DNA from: Protula sp. h YS-2021
Lineage: Eukaryota; Annelida; Polychaeta; Sabellida; Serpulidae
Reading direction: 5' to 3'
NCBI GenBank assembly: GCA_949752745.1
Contig: OX457024.1
Coordinates: 50,547,810-50,611,809 of the forward strand
DNA length: 64,000 nucleotides
Numbering within the stretch: position 1 is the first letter of the stretch; each line of letters starts with the position of its first letter. Position numbers and translations under genes: made by a program. Below are positions 1-8,355 of the stretch, in pieces. A model generated the notes under the pieces. The model was not told where the DNA came from. It worked only from the letters and a program-made list of their open reading frames with translations, and ran no database searches.

Positions 1-116
1 AACAAGCTAGTTAATTCTTCCTTAGTAGCTTGTTGTAGCAAGGTTTTACGTCGTTTAGGCCCGCTGCGTGCGAGCAAGTGAAGAAATGGTTGATTCGCTT
101 GAATACGTTTAGACAT
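1..116 (-). CDS. start of a small conserved Polinton-type gene (partial)
   Basis: The ATG at 116-114 opens a frame that stays open to the window edge (38 codons seen). The peptide begins MSKRIQANQPFLHLLARSG and continues with a basic PKRRK stretch and a helix-like segment. Its start overlaps the last codons of the ATPase gene by 8 bases, which is typical of compact viral gene arrays. Short leucine-rich proteins with a similar opening often sit near the ATPase and capsid genes in Polinton-like elements, so I read it as a member of that array. The function is unknown and the C-terminus is outside the window. It is too short for a firm family call. Confidence 0.5.
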   Translation of the reverse strand, partial: MSKRIQANQPFLHLLARSGPKRRKTLLQQATKEELTSL

Positions 117-795
117 CTTGGCTGCGAATGGTCAAGTGACTTGGTTCTTGTTCATACGCCACCTTATCAACATATACGTAATGTGTATCTTTTGGTAAAA
201 TACCTGTACGAATACGTAGTTGATCATTTGTCTTCGGCTTCAAATCAATGAATAAATAGCCGTGAGGTTTGCTCGTAGCATCTTGATAGGCTTCTATGAG
301 AAATTGAGATTTTCCAGGATACATTTGTCGCGCTAATGTACTTATTTGTTGACTGTCTCTAGGATTTTTAAACAGAATGATGTAATGCGTATTCAAACTA
401 ATATTTCGCATTTTTCTACCATGATGAAACAAATTATGTACAATAAAAATAATGCTAAGATTTTGATGACTGCTACCAACACTAAAGAGACGTGTCATAC
501 GCTCATCACTATGACATTTAGTCATTAAGTCATCAATGATGAGTAAGTTTGGCTTTTTCGGGTTAAAGCGCTCTTCAATGTCATCTGGAATGCCTTGGTA
601 AAATTCCACACCTTTCATTCCCTTGTACAAAGGCTGATCTGCTGCATAGAGCCATAAAATGGTTTTTGGAGAGGGTTTAATTAACTTTTGTTCTAGAATT
701 TCTCTAACTAGAGAAATTTTACCACTGCCTGTAGGTCCAGAGACCAAACATGTGAATGGATGCTTCATTTTCGAATATCTGTTTCTTTCACCCAA
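109..795 (-). CDS. FtsK/A32-type DNA-packaging ATPase of a Polinton/adintovirus-like element
   Basis: A 228-residue P-loop ATPase, close to the usual length for Polinton packaging ATPases. The Walker A segment is GPTGSGKIS at residues 20-28. The Walker B segment is NLLIIDDL around residues 83-90, with two acidic residues. In related viruses this enzyme pumps genomic DNA into preformed capsids. The start could be the listed Met1 or Met10, just before the conserved HPFTCLVSG segment; I cannot decide. The gene lies 62 bases downstream of the integrase gene and overlaps the next gene by 8 bases. Odd point: the residue after the Walker A lysine is Ile (codon ATT) where Thr or Ser normally contacts the nucleotide-bound Mg, so catalysis may be impaired. 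Confidence 0.85.
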   Translation of the reverse strand: MGERNRYSKMKHPFTCLVSGPTGSGKISLVREILEQKLIKPSPKTILWLYAADQPLYKGMKGVEFYQGIPDDIEERFNPKKPNLLIIDDLMTKCHSDERMTRLFSVGSSHQNLSIIFIVHNLFHHGRKMRNISLNTHYIILFKNPRDSQQISTLARQMYPGKSQFLIEAYQDATSKPHGYLFIDLKPKTNDQLRIRTGILPKDTHYVYVDKVAYEQEPSHLTIRSQDV

Positions 796-857
796 CTGTT
801 AAACTTCTTTGGCCAACCTAACCACTTCACAAATAATTCTTTAACACCTCGTCTTCT

Positions 858-1865
858 TCATGTTTTCAAAACCTTTTCAATTCTGTAGACTGATTCAATA
901 TCTTTTGTCACTTTCTGTAGTTCTTCTTCATAGAAATGTCCATCAATATCTTCATCCAAAAAGTCTTTCACACGATACAAGTGTACTCCTTGCTTCTTAC
1001 AACGATGTGTGATAATGAACACTTCTTGCGTCCACTTTATATGATAATCTCGTTGAAATACATATTTTATGTGAGAAATGCGAACCTGATCACCAATTTT
1101 AAATTTGTAGGGTTTTTTCTTCTTCGGTTTTAATTTCAATTTGTCTACATACATATATTTCCACACTTTCGATTCTATGTCTTTACGAATGTCTGCAGGA
1201 GCATACTTATTAGGGAGGGAGCCATGTGGTCTATGGTTGTAATTATACACTAAGTCTGGAAGAATGTCCATATATCGATACGTTTGATTATGTAGGAAAT
1301 ATCGATACATCATTCCCTTTAGAGTACGAATGACTCTCTCAGCATAGTTGGCTTTGGTTTCATTCTTTGTCGTATAGGCATGTATTCCCTCCTTCTTCAT
1401 AAAAGCTTTTACCCATCTGTTTTTAAATTCAGTTCCCTTATCCGACCTTAGAGTTCGTGGTCTTCGTTGTGTTTCATGAAAAATCTTTTGAAAGGCTTCT
1501 ATGACGCTGGTATGTGATTTGTTAGGTATTGGTTGCACCCATAAATATTTGGAAAACACATCAATGACAACCAATAAAAAGTGGGTGTCATCATTATAGG
1601 AAGCTATGTTTCCCATGTCAGCTAAATCAATATCCCACATGTCATCAATTCCACGCGTAATGACACGTTGCCTTTTAAACCTGTATTTTACAGGTTGTAG
1701 TAAACTGAAGGCATCTTGATCCTGTAACCATTTCTTCACTTGCGAATGAGTGACTGGTTGATCATGTTTTTTTAATATATGATAAAGTTTGTAAGGACCA
1801 GCAAATGCCCCGGGTTGACCAGGTTTAAAGTAAATATTGGTTAAGTAGTCTTTCCACGTCGACAT
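858..1865 (-). CDS. rve-family (retroviral-like) integrase of a Polinton
   Basis: A 335-residue protein with the RNase H-fold integrase core. WDIDLADM at residues 77-84 gives the first Asp (D80), LRSDKGTEF around 139-147 gives the second (D142), and NYAERVIRTLK from 173 gives the Glu (E176), so the DDE triad is complete. An N-terminal helical region (about residues 20-60) and a C-terminal basic/beta region with KFKIGDQVRI (about 255-264) fit the DNA-binding and chromo-/SH3-like tail of Polinton integrases. It would insert the element's linear DNA into the host chromosome. It is intact with a clear ATG next to a short AT-rich spacer. DDE spacing separates it from the tyrosine recombinases elsewhere in the window. 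Confidence 0.9.
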   Translation of the reverse strand: MSTWKDYLTNIYFKPGQPGAFAGPYKLYHILKKHDQPVTHSQVKKWLQDQDAFSLLQPVKYRFKRQRVITRGIDDMWDIDLADMGNIASYNDDTHFLLVVIDVFSKYLWVQPIPNKSHTSVIEAFQKIFHETQRRPRTLRSDKGTEFKNRWVKAFMKKEGIHAYTTKNETKANYAERVIRTLKGMMYRYFLHNQTYRYMDILPDLVYNYNHRPHGSLPNKYAPADIRKDIESKVWKYMYVDKLKLKPKKKKPYKFKIGDQVRISHIKYVFQRDYHIKWTQEVFIITHRCKKQGVHLYRVKDFLDEDIDGHFYEEELQKVTKDIESVYRIEKVLKT

Positions 1866-1960
1866 GTTAACACTAAATGATTAACACTTGTCAACATATC
1901 TTGTATTTTATTTTGTCTTACAACTCAATCAACATGTTTTTATAACTCAATCAACATATC

Positions 1961-2317
1961 TTACAAATCAAGTATTGATACAATGGTGTGAATAATTGGA
2001 GTCCATTGATCTTCAATGTACATTAACCAACTACTTAATTCATCAAATGTGATAGCATCTACACCATATTTTTTACAACGTTGATTTGCATTATCTAACA
2101 CTTTATCTAAATGAATGTAATATTTAGCTTCATTCCAATATGTATAGACACATGCAGAATGACAAGTATGTTCTGAACACTCTTCATTTTGACAAGCAGG
2201 ACATACTAAACATGCAAACTTTTTTACAGCTAATAACATTTCTTCACAATATGTCTTTTGCACAATATATTGTCTCAATGTAATGTCCGTCATTATACTG
2301 CAATGTAGATTAACCAC
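1961..2317 (-). CDS. small cysteine-rich hypothetical protein of the Polinton
   Basis: A frame of 118 codons; the natural start may be the second Met (MTDITLRQ). The first half has a cysteine/histidine cluster (CLVCPACQNEECSEHTCH), which could bind a zinc ion. The second half is a hydrophilic helix-like region ending in a hydrophobic IIHTIVSILDL segment. It overlaps the upstream 95-codon gene by about 25 bases, as expected in a compact viral array. I do not recognise the family. Accessory genes of this size near the integrase end of Polintons are usually lineage-specific. Confidence 0.6.
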   Translation of the reverse strand: MVNLHCSIMTDITLRQYIVQKTYCEEMLLAVKKFACLVCPACQNEECSEHTCHSACVYTYWNEAKYYIHLDKVLDNANQRCKKYGVDAITFDELSSWLMYIEDQWTPIIHTIVSILDL

Positions 2318-2580
2318 TCTCTCACTTCATCAAACAGTCTTGGATCAAATCGAGCAAAGTGATATGCTGCTTCCACATCTAACTCCTCAGCTCCGTCAAT
2401 ATTTGAAAGCACACACTCTTTGATGAAATCCTCACGTAATTTCGGTACGTTCAGCGTGGAATGAGCAAGTTCCCAATAGATGTCAAAGTGTTCCAGTTGT
2501 TGTTGAATAGATCCAAAACGCGCCAGTTCACTTATCATGTAGTCCACATACGTCTCCTTGAAAAACGTTTCTACATCCAT
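2293..2580 (-). CDS. small hypothetical protein, paralogous to the 3339-3758 product
   Basis: A 95-residue acidic protein starting MDVETFFKETYVDYMISELARF. The same layout (acidic start, NYVDYVFSKL, then a helix with an FI..FLQECE-like segment) occurs in the 139-residue product encoded at 3339-3758. The two therefore look like tandem paralogues within the element. No catalytic motif, signal peptide or membrane segment is visible. The gene overlaps the next downstream gene by about 25 bases. The role is unknown. Confidence 0.6.
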   Translation of the reverse strand: MDVETFFKETYVDYMISELARFGSIQQQLEHFDIYWELAHSTLNVPKLREDFIKECVLSNIDGAEELDVEAAYHFARFDPRLFDEVREWLIYIAV

Positions 2581-2644
2581 CTTTCACATATCCATATGAC
2601 ACGTCTACACACTTTGACGACTGGCAAGCAAATGACTTGTAGTC

Positions 2645-3265
2645 TTACTCGGCAGATACTGTTAGTGAGCCGCACTTGTTGCAGAAGTTGTCAGGTTCAC
2701 ACAACTTGCAATTGTACTTATGGCAGTGACAATCATAATCCTCAGCATATCCGTAAGCACCACAATATTCACAGGTAAGTCCAAGTTGATTTTGCACGTT
2801 CATATTCTCCAATCGAACTTCAGACAGTCTTTTCTTGGATAGCTTTGACACTTTCATTCGATTGTCCTTTTGCAGCTTAGCAGGAGTTTTCTTCCCATGA
2901 CATTCCGTACATGGCAGTAAGGCTGAGGTTATGCTATGGATTTCCTGAAGCAATGTCCCCCATTCACCATCATTCATGTTGATGTAACGCGTATATTCTT
3001 TCCCTTCAAACAGTGATGTTTGCACAAAACTCACATAGCGCATATCCAAGTATGAAATGACTTCAAGCCACTTCGTTTGCGTTAAGTACAGTTTGAAGCC
3101 AATGTTGCGTAATCTTGTCAAGTTCTGACACACAATCTTCCACAAGGATGGTGATAAAGCAAGCCATCTCTCTCCACGTTTGATTCGAAGAAATAGCCCA
3201 AATTCTCCATGCTCCACAGTAATGGTTAAGTTTGCACTAATTTTAAAGCTGCTTGTCTTCTCCAT
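2645..3265 (-). CDS. hypothetical protein with C-terminal zinc-binding cysteine/histidine cluster
   Basis: A 206-residue protein. The N-terminal two-thirds is mixed alpha/beta without a motif I recognise; it contains MNDGEWGTLLQEI near residue 97. The C-terminal ~50 residues hold paired CxxC units (CEYCGAYG, CHCHKYNCKLCEPDNFCNKC) that should bind two zinc ions. A decayed relative lies at 62928-63460 on the plus strand, with a matching NDEEW segment and a matching terminal cluster, so this is a family conserved between elements and not a chance frame. A TATA-like box and an initiator-like TCATCA lie just upstream (3280-3311). Confidence 0.7.
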   Translation of the reverse strand: MEKTSSFKISANLTITVEHGEFGLFLRIKRGERWLALSPSLWKIVCQNLTRLRNIGFKLYLTQTKWLEVISYLDMRYVSFVQTSLFEGKEYTRYINMNDGEWGTLLQEIHSITSALLPCTECHGKKTPAKLQKDNRMKVSKLSKKRLSEVRLENMNVQNQLGLTCEYCGAYGYAEDYDCHCHKYNCKLCEPDNFCNKCGSLTVSAE

Positions 3266-3279
3266 GGCTGCGCGTTGAA

Positions 3280-3311
3280 TGATGACTTCACTTCACCCTT
3301 CTGCTTTTATG
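3280..3311 (-). promoter_or_regulatory. TATA/initiator-like promoter of the 2645-3265 gene
   Basis: On the minus strand CATAAAAG (3311-3304) is followed 26 bases later by TCATCA (3285-3280), then a short leader to the ATG at 3265. The same layout precedes the genes at 8356 and 62928 (see findings). The initiator reading of TCATCA is inference. Confidence 0.5.
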
Positions 3312-3338
3312 CCATTAGAAATTGCAGAGTCAGCTTTT

Positions 3339-3758
3339 TTATAGTTCTTCAAACATTTTACAAAGCTTTGAATTCACTTCAACTCGTTCATTGTTGAATC
3401 GAACAAGTTCTGATGCATTCGTCGTCAATGGAACGCCATCATCATAATGTAAAATAATTCTAGCAGCTACAACTAGCATGAGTTCAGCTGCCCAAGTTGT
3501 ATTCGCGCGGATAAATGCTGAATCAATGTCGTAAGTTAATGGTAAAAGTAGTTCTTCACATTCCTGTAGAAATGAGTGGATGAATTCATCTCTTGGAATT
3601 ATCTTTCCAACAGCTTCCCAATGCTTATGCAAATTCTTCACTTGTAAAATCCAATTAGATTCAAAAGCAGGAAGCTTTGAAAACACATAGTCAACATAGT
3701 TCACTTTGAAGACGTCATCCATGGTCTCGACACATGGGTGAAGAAGTAATGTTGACAT
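3339..3758 (-). CDS. hypothetical protein of the Polinton, paralogue of the 2293-2580 product
   Basis: A 139-residue acidic protein with the opening pattern DDVFKVNYVDYVFSKL seen also in the shorter product at 2293-2580. It is the first gene from this end of the element and lies next to the tandem-repeat block. No recognisable domain, signal peptide or membrane segment; the centre (about residues 90-105) has a hydrophobic helix, AAELMLVVAARIIL. The function is unknown. The intact frame and the paralogy support a real gene. Confidence 0.6.
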   Translation of the reverse strand: MSTLLLHPCVETMDDVFKVNYVDYVFSKLPAFESNWILQVKNLHKHWEAVGKIIPRDEFIHSFLQECEELLLPLTYDIDSAFIRANTTWAAELMLVVAARIILHYDDGVPLTTNASELVRFNNERVEVNSKLCKMFEEL

Positions 3759-3860
3759 TGTTAATAATCAGGTGAAGGCGGAGAGCGATGTGTTCTGACG
3801 ATACCTGAAAGCATTAAGAAAAGAAAAGCATAATATGTTTTCAAAAAAAAAATTAAATTT

Positions 3861-4430
3861 TGGATTAGAACCCTGATTTTTACCCTACTACACCATGGTA
3901 AAATGTTCAAACTTATTTTATACATCATATTTTGTCAAAAAACAAAATTTGTTAAAGTTGGTCTAGAACCCTCATTTTTACTCTACTACACCATTGTATA
4001 ATGTTTAAACTTATTTTATACATCATATTTTGTCAAAAAACAAAATTTGTTAAAATTGGTCTAAAACCCTCATTTTTACTCTACTACACCATTGTATAAT
4101 GTTTAAACTTATTTTATACATCATATTTTGTCAAAAAACAAAATTTGTTAAAATTGGTCTAGAACCACCATTTTTCCACTACTATGACTTTAGAATATTC
4201 AAATAAGTAGCGTGCTAAAAATGTTCAAACTTATTTTATATATCATATGGTGTTAAAAACTAAATTTGTTAAAGTTGGTCTAGAACCACCATTTTCCCAC
4301 TACTATAACTTTAGAACATTCAAATAAGTAGCATGCTAAAATGTTCAAATTTATTTTATATATTATATGGTGTTAAAAACTATATTTGTTAAATGTGTTT
4401 TAGAAGTGTCATTTTCCAACTACTATAACT
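3861..4430. repeat. tandem repeat, about six units of ~98-120 bp
   Basis: The phrase GGTCTAGAACC followed by a CATTTTT...CTACTA stretch recurs near 3861, 3960, 4058, 4157, 4276 and 4396. The first intervals are about 98 bp and the last two about 120 bp. The array is AT-rich, has no open frame and lies between the Polinton genes and the host cysteine-rich gene. It may be the subterminal region of the Polinton. Confidence 0.85.
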
Positions 4431-4439
4431 TAAAACATA

Positions 4440-4700
4440 ACATTGGACTTAACGTAGGGAAAATCCCATTCCTTCTCAAATTTATTGATTGTTCCCACAC
4501 TCGAGCGCACTCTGAAATTATTGATCGGTTTTCCCTCACACTCTGTACGAGTGCACTCTGAAATTTCTCAGTCGGTTTTCCCCCACACTCTGTACACATG
4601 TACTTATGCTGTGTGTGTGGTTACTGTAATGGGAAACCATTGAAATATGACTAATTAAATATTATCATAATAATAATTAAAAAAAAAAAAAGAAAAAAAA
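4440..4700. repeat. short tandem duplication and A-rich tract upstream of the cysteine-rich gene
   Basis: A ~60 bp unit (ACTCTGAAATT...CGGTTTTCCC...CACACTCTGTAC) is present twice between about 4508 and 4600. An A-rich tract follows at 4679-4703. No coding signal. The promoter of the three-exon gene could lie between here and 4818, but I see no clear TATA box. Confidence 0.5.
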
Positions 4701-4818
4701 AGTCACTTACCACGACTGTTTTGCCAATTCGTCTCCAATCTTTCACTTCCTTTCCAAAGAATAACCAATCGTTCACTTTCCTTTTCCAAAGAATAACTAA
4801 TGTTTCACTTCATCTCCT

Positions 4819-4870
4819 ATGTGTATTCCAGTCAATCCTTCACTTGTTCTTCAACAGCACAACACAATAG
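4819..4870 (+). CDS. exon 1 of a three-exon gene for a cysteine-rich small protein
   Basis: The ATG at 4819 opens MCIPVNPSLVLQQHNTI and the exon ends ATAG before GTAAGAGC, a strong donor site. It ends after the first base of a codon, which exon 2 (starting CT) completes to Ala. No other start in this block gives a frame that continues into the cysteine-rich frame of exon 2. The start is a prediction; transcript data would be needed to prove it. Confidence 0.5.
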
Positions 4871-4984
4871 GTAAGAGCAACTGTTTTCACTTTTTTTCCC
4901 CTGTGTATCCAACGGCAGTCAGAGCATGAATGATGCATATGTCCACAGACAATGTGCTCTTATAGGAGTGTTGAATCACATCCT

Positions 4985-5210
4985 AGGGGGGGGGGGGGTC
5001 CCATGATATGATATACTTCTTCACCGGGGGGGGGGTCAGTCCCGACTGCCGCCTAGGGGGGGGGGGGGGTCAGTCCCGACTGCCGCCTAGGGGGGGGGGG
5101 GGTCGGTCCATAGTATGTCCTGGGGGGGGGGTCGGTCCATAGTATGTCCTGGGGGGGGGGGTCCCATGGTATATGATTCTTGACCAGGGGGGGGGGTATG
5201 ACAGTATGAC
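4985..5210 (+). repeat. G-tract minisatellite in intron 1
   Basis: Eight runs of roughly 8-14 consecutive G, separated by short words such as TCAGTCCCGACTGCCGCCTA and TCGGTCCATAGTATGTCC. The words are shuffled, some occurring twice in a row. The block lies in intron 1 of the cysteine-rich gene, with the G-rich strand being the coding strand. Confidence 0.9.
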
Positions 5211-5255
5211 GTCACAAAGTGCGGTGATTCTCTCCTTTTCACCCTACTTATATGT

Positions 5256-5640
5256 CTCCCTCTAAGGGAGACATATATAATAGTTGGTGTGTCCGTTCGT
5301 CCGTCCGTCCGTCTGTCCGCAGTGAGTTCTTATGATATTAATGAGTCGATTTTTCTCAAAACATACATACAGATTGGGGGGTACATGTCTAGATGATGTC
5401 CTTGTTATTTTTTTCGTTCTTTCAAAAATTCTATTTTTGGCAAATTTTTGAACATAGGGACATGGTTTGCGTGGCCAAATTATTGAAAAAAAATCGGACC
5501 AGGACCAGGTTGAGAAGGTCACCCAAAGGTCACTCCAAAGGTCATATAATTTCATGACTCAGGAAAAAATATGCTAGAAAGTCAGGAAAAGATCAGGAAA
5601 TTGGAATATCGAAATTTGTCAATTATTTTTTCAATTTTTA
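5256..5640 (-). repeat. dispersed repeat with a palindromic start
   Basis: It opens with the palindrome GTCTCCCTCTAAGGGAGAC and a CGTCCGTC microsatellite. A 97-codon minus-strand frame across it ends in a TDGRTNGHTNYYICLP-like tail. I take this as transposable-element sequence, not a gene: the frame contains low-complexity CGTC-derived residues and no domain. It lies in intron 1 of the cysteine-rich gene. Confidence 0.5.
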
Positions 5641-5780
5641 AGATTTCCGTCTTCGTGTTTTATGTCTTACATTCTCGTTTATTTCGCTAGATTTACACTC
5701 CTGATGACGATTGTGTCAAAATTTTGAGTACTTTGAATGCCTTTTCTCATTAATTCAGCATCCTATTTCCCATGTTTCAG

Positions 5781-5951
5781 CTCAGTTTCAAAGGAAGAGA
5801 GGGAGAATTTGTTGCAGCATGTGCTGTATGGGAGAACGGTGTTACACGGGTAACTGCCAGTGCATCTGTTTTCGATGTAGAGGTTGTGACGACTGCGGCC
5901 GCATTTTTGGCAGAGGTGGTATCGCATTCACACTGGCCTCTGGTGCACTCA
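5781..5951 (+). CDS. exon 2, metallothionein-like cysteine cluster and glycine/alanine segment
   Basis: An acceptor (CCATGTTTCAG) precedes 5781 and a GTAAG donor follows 5951. In the frame set by exons 1 and 3 the exon encodes a basic FQRKRGR segment and then a cluster with 11 Cys in about 29 residues (CCSMCC, RCYTGNCQCICFRC, GCDDC). An uncharged GGIAFTLASGALS stretch follows and continues across the splice junction into SIAAGI. The CxCxCxxC spacing suggests metal binding or dense disulfides, but I do not recognise the family. Repeat-like DNA lies on both sides (5256-5640 and 6180-6605), so an exonised repeat remains possible. Confidence 0.5.
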
Positions 5952-6179
5952 GTAAGATATCACCTTCTACGTGCTCACTAAAATGATAAAACCATGCAAT
6001 CGGGAAGACTTGTTGAAGGATTTGTTGGGAAATTGTGTGGTATTGTGTTGTATTGGGCAACTTGCCTTATTGTTTGTTTACCATTGATCTACCAACCCTT
6101 AATTTCATCAGTTTTGGGAGTGGGTGTTAGCTTCGAATAGTTCGCATTTGGACACTTGAGGTGTAGGAATTCCACAATA

Positions 6180-6605
6180 TAGCAGAATGACCCACTTGGA
6201 AAAACCACAAGAGGAACTGTTTAAGTTACATGATGACCGAGAAGGTAAAGGTCACCGAGGTACCTTATGTAGAGTCGGTTTGGCCCGAAGGCTCGAAAAC
6301 GACTTCAAGATCGCTCTGTTTCTAACAAAATAATGGTCAGCTTCCGGTTTTTAACCATGACCTTTTTCTAAGTCGAGGTCACCGAAGTACCGCTTGTGTA
6401 ACGTAGTTTCGATCCGAAGGGCCGAACATGAGTTAAAAATTGATCACTCTCTAAGTGTTTCGAAATAATGGTCACCTTCCGGTTTTGACCTTGAGTGTGG
6501 TCGAGAAAGCCAGGTCACCGAAATATCCTTTCATGTAACGTGTTTAGATCACATTTTGATAGAATCGCAATGCCTTGTTACTCTGACGGCACGGGGGCAC
6601 CCTCA
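6180..6605 (+). repeat. dispersed repeat in intron 2 (GTCACC / TTCCGGTTTTGACC words)
   Basis: Three degenerate units carry AAGGTCACCGA, a CCGAAG..CGAA word, and AATGGTCA(G/C)CTTCCGGTTTT. The block ends near 6605 in a GC-rich tail (GACGGCACGGGGGCACC). No coding frame. It may be the second half of the repeat that begins at 5256. Confidence 0.55.
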
Positions 6606-6797
6606 CTTTGCGGTCTTGTTTAAAATTTTTAAGAATTCATTAATTTTCGCAATGCTGGCAATCGACAACCTTTAAAGAGTTTGCCAGAAAGTAAACAGTA
6701 TATCCCCGTTTGAGCGACCATCCCTATAAATAGCGAATTAGGTTATAAAAAGCAACGAAATGAAAAAAGAGAACTGTGTTTTTGATGTTTTCTACAG

Positions 6798-6949
6798 GTT
6801 CCATAGCCGCAGGAATAGTACGACACCAAACCGATCCAAAGAAACTGGAGAGAGAGGATCCCTTGCGCTATTACAATCAACCAGTAAAGAAAAAGGGAGA
6901 CGGAAAGGCTGTACTTGGCGCACTGGCTGATACTGTATTCTTCAACTGA
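6798..6949 (+). CDS. exon 3 (terminal) of the cysteine-rich protein gene
   Basis: The exon follows the acceptor TTTTCTACAG. It begins GT, completing AGT (Ser) with the last base of exon 2, and runs 49 codons to TGA at 6947-6949. The encoded tail is hydrophilic: SIAAGIVRHQTDPKKLERED, then a PLRYYNQ and a lysine-rich segment, ending ALADTVFFN. Composition and the absence of in-frame stops favour this frame, although one other frame is also open. Total protein about 124 residues. Product function unknown. I found no clear AATAAA just downstream. Confidence 0.5.
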
Positions 6950-7696
6950 ACAGCCTATAACAAAATTCAACACAACAGATATGATGTGTCCTTGTTCTTG
7001 TTAAAAACACGGATTAAGCTGGTGTACATATGCCCAGTGTTAGGATTCCGTGAAAATTTTTGCCCAGTTGCCCTCGATTAATACCAGACTTTGGTGGTAG
7101 GTGCACCGCTTGTGAGTTGTGTAATCCATGGCTGCAAATCCTTTAAGCTTTGAAACAATTGTTTTTTATGGCTGTAGTTGCAGTTTTATAACCTACCACC
7201 AAATTTGTAGTCATGCTTATTTAAATTGATTTTACCCTTCCGATAAATTGTTTTAAATATTCAATGAACTTCAGCAAGGAACAAATATGTAATAATACGT
7301 CATGGCAAGGGTGCGAACTGTATGTTTACTGCCCTCTGCAACCGAAAAAATGAAAGCAGTCTTTGATGCTTAAATAATGTTCAAATGGGGGTAAATTTTT
7401 GTGAGTGATGCGGTGGTTTCAAACTTCGGTAATTTATTAGCCGTCATGTCATTTATTTTTTGGTGCATTTTTTATCTTTCCATGTTATTTGTTAAAAAAT
7501 CTAATAGAAAGTAATTTATTATACGTCATGGCATTTTTTTTGTTTCATGTTTTATCTTTCCATATTATATGATAAAAAATCTAATAGATATCAAAATAAC
7601 ATTAAAATTCTTTCTTTTGTTACCTTTTTCAACATGTAAAAGGCTCAATGGGTTGACTAATTGCCCACTGAAAACTTGGAGTGGGGGAGTTTTCTG
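6950..7696. other. non-coding stretch with a short tandem duplication
   Basis: 3' flank of the cysteine-rich gene. A ~75-85 bp unit (CGTCATG.CATTT..., ATCTTTCCAT.TTAT, AAAAAATCTAATAGA) occurs twice between about 7442 and 7590. I see nothing else. Confidence 0.6.
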
Positions 7697-8355
7697 CTAA
7701 GCATCAGCATCACAGGTGATCCCAACATTCTGTAAACTCAAGTTTAAACCTCCCATGCATACAATGACAAAATATAAAGAAAATATATCAAAAATTATAC
7801 CCAACATCTTATGTACATGGTGATGTTGCATTTGCTTCTTACTGGTTTCATTTATTGTTGTTTTTGTTGTATTTGACCGTAAAATCATCCCTTTTTCCTT
7901 AGCAAAAGCTATCGTTCGATTATCTCCACATTTAGACGAGATTTCGTTTTTCTTCAACAGTAAATCAACGGATAAATATGAATGTAAGTTTTCTACACGT
8001 GCGTGGGCAATATATGTAAAGGCTATAGACATCCCTGCCCCCTCCATCCAACGAAAATCCACACTTAATTCCCGATAAGGACACGCTGCTATGAAATCTT
8101 CTTTGGCCAGCAGATAAATGCCTGATTCTACCCTCAGCAAAAATACACGTGCAGTTGACGAACTACGCAAGTATGCCATCAAATGTGCGTCGGAATACGC
8201 ATCTATATTCCCTTGTTCTGGGTGATGTCTGTTTTGTGTAAAGTGTGGGAAGGAATATAAGATGTGCTGTAAACAAAGGGAAAGAAACAAGTTGTATATA
8301 AGGCTATGTTTAAAGGCTTTTTCATCATTTGAAAAGCGTATGTTGAACCGAAAGG
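7697..8355 (-). other. long minus-strand open frame of doubtful status, upstream of the zinc-finger gene
   Basis: A 233-codon frame is open from 8398 to 7697. Its central part (about residues 70-160) has ordinary protein-like composition (YLRSSSTARVFLLRVESGIY), but the first ~40 codons are antisense to the zinc-finger gene and its promoter. No domain is recognised. It could be a divergently transcribed accessory gene of the same virus-like element, with a start near residue 60-70, or chance. The opposite strand is also partly open with two stops. Confidence 0.25.
8295..8327 (+). promoter_or_regulatory. TATA/initiator-like promoter of the zinc-finger gene
   Basis: TATATAAG at 8295-8302 is followed by TCATCA at 8322-8327, exactly 27 bases start to start. 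The ATG lies at 8356. The spacing matches that of the promoter at 62886-62918. Confidence 0.6.

Larger units (their letters stand above)
1..3800 (-). mobile_element. Polinton/adintovirus-like element, one end (runs off the window)
   Basis: Seven closely packed minus-strand genes with an FtsK/A32-type packaging ATPase next to an rve-type integrase are the hallmark of Polinton (Maverick)/adintovirus elements, which integrate into animal genomes and can form virions. No nonsense or frameshift mutation is visible in the seven reading frames, so this copy is younger than the other virus-like remnants in the window. DNA polymerase, protease and capsid genes are not seen here and would lie to the left of position 1. 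The right boundary is not certain; it falls between the last gene (3758) and the tandem repeats at 3861-4430, which may be subterminal. I could not identify the terminal inverted repeat or target duplication. Confidence 0.8.

Noticed and set aside
5262..5555. 97-codon minus-strand frame ending in a TDGRTNGHTNYYICLP-like tail
   Set aside because: It covers a dispersed repeat and a CGTC microsatellite; no domain and no splice partner.
5772..5981. Alternative frame of exon 2 (SFKGREGEFVAACAVWENGV...)
   Set aside because: It looks protein-like on its own, but splicing to exon 3 in this frame gives a stop after two codons, and the phase of exon 1 does not fit it with the used acceptor.
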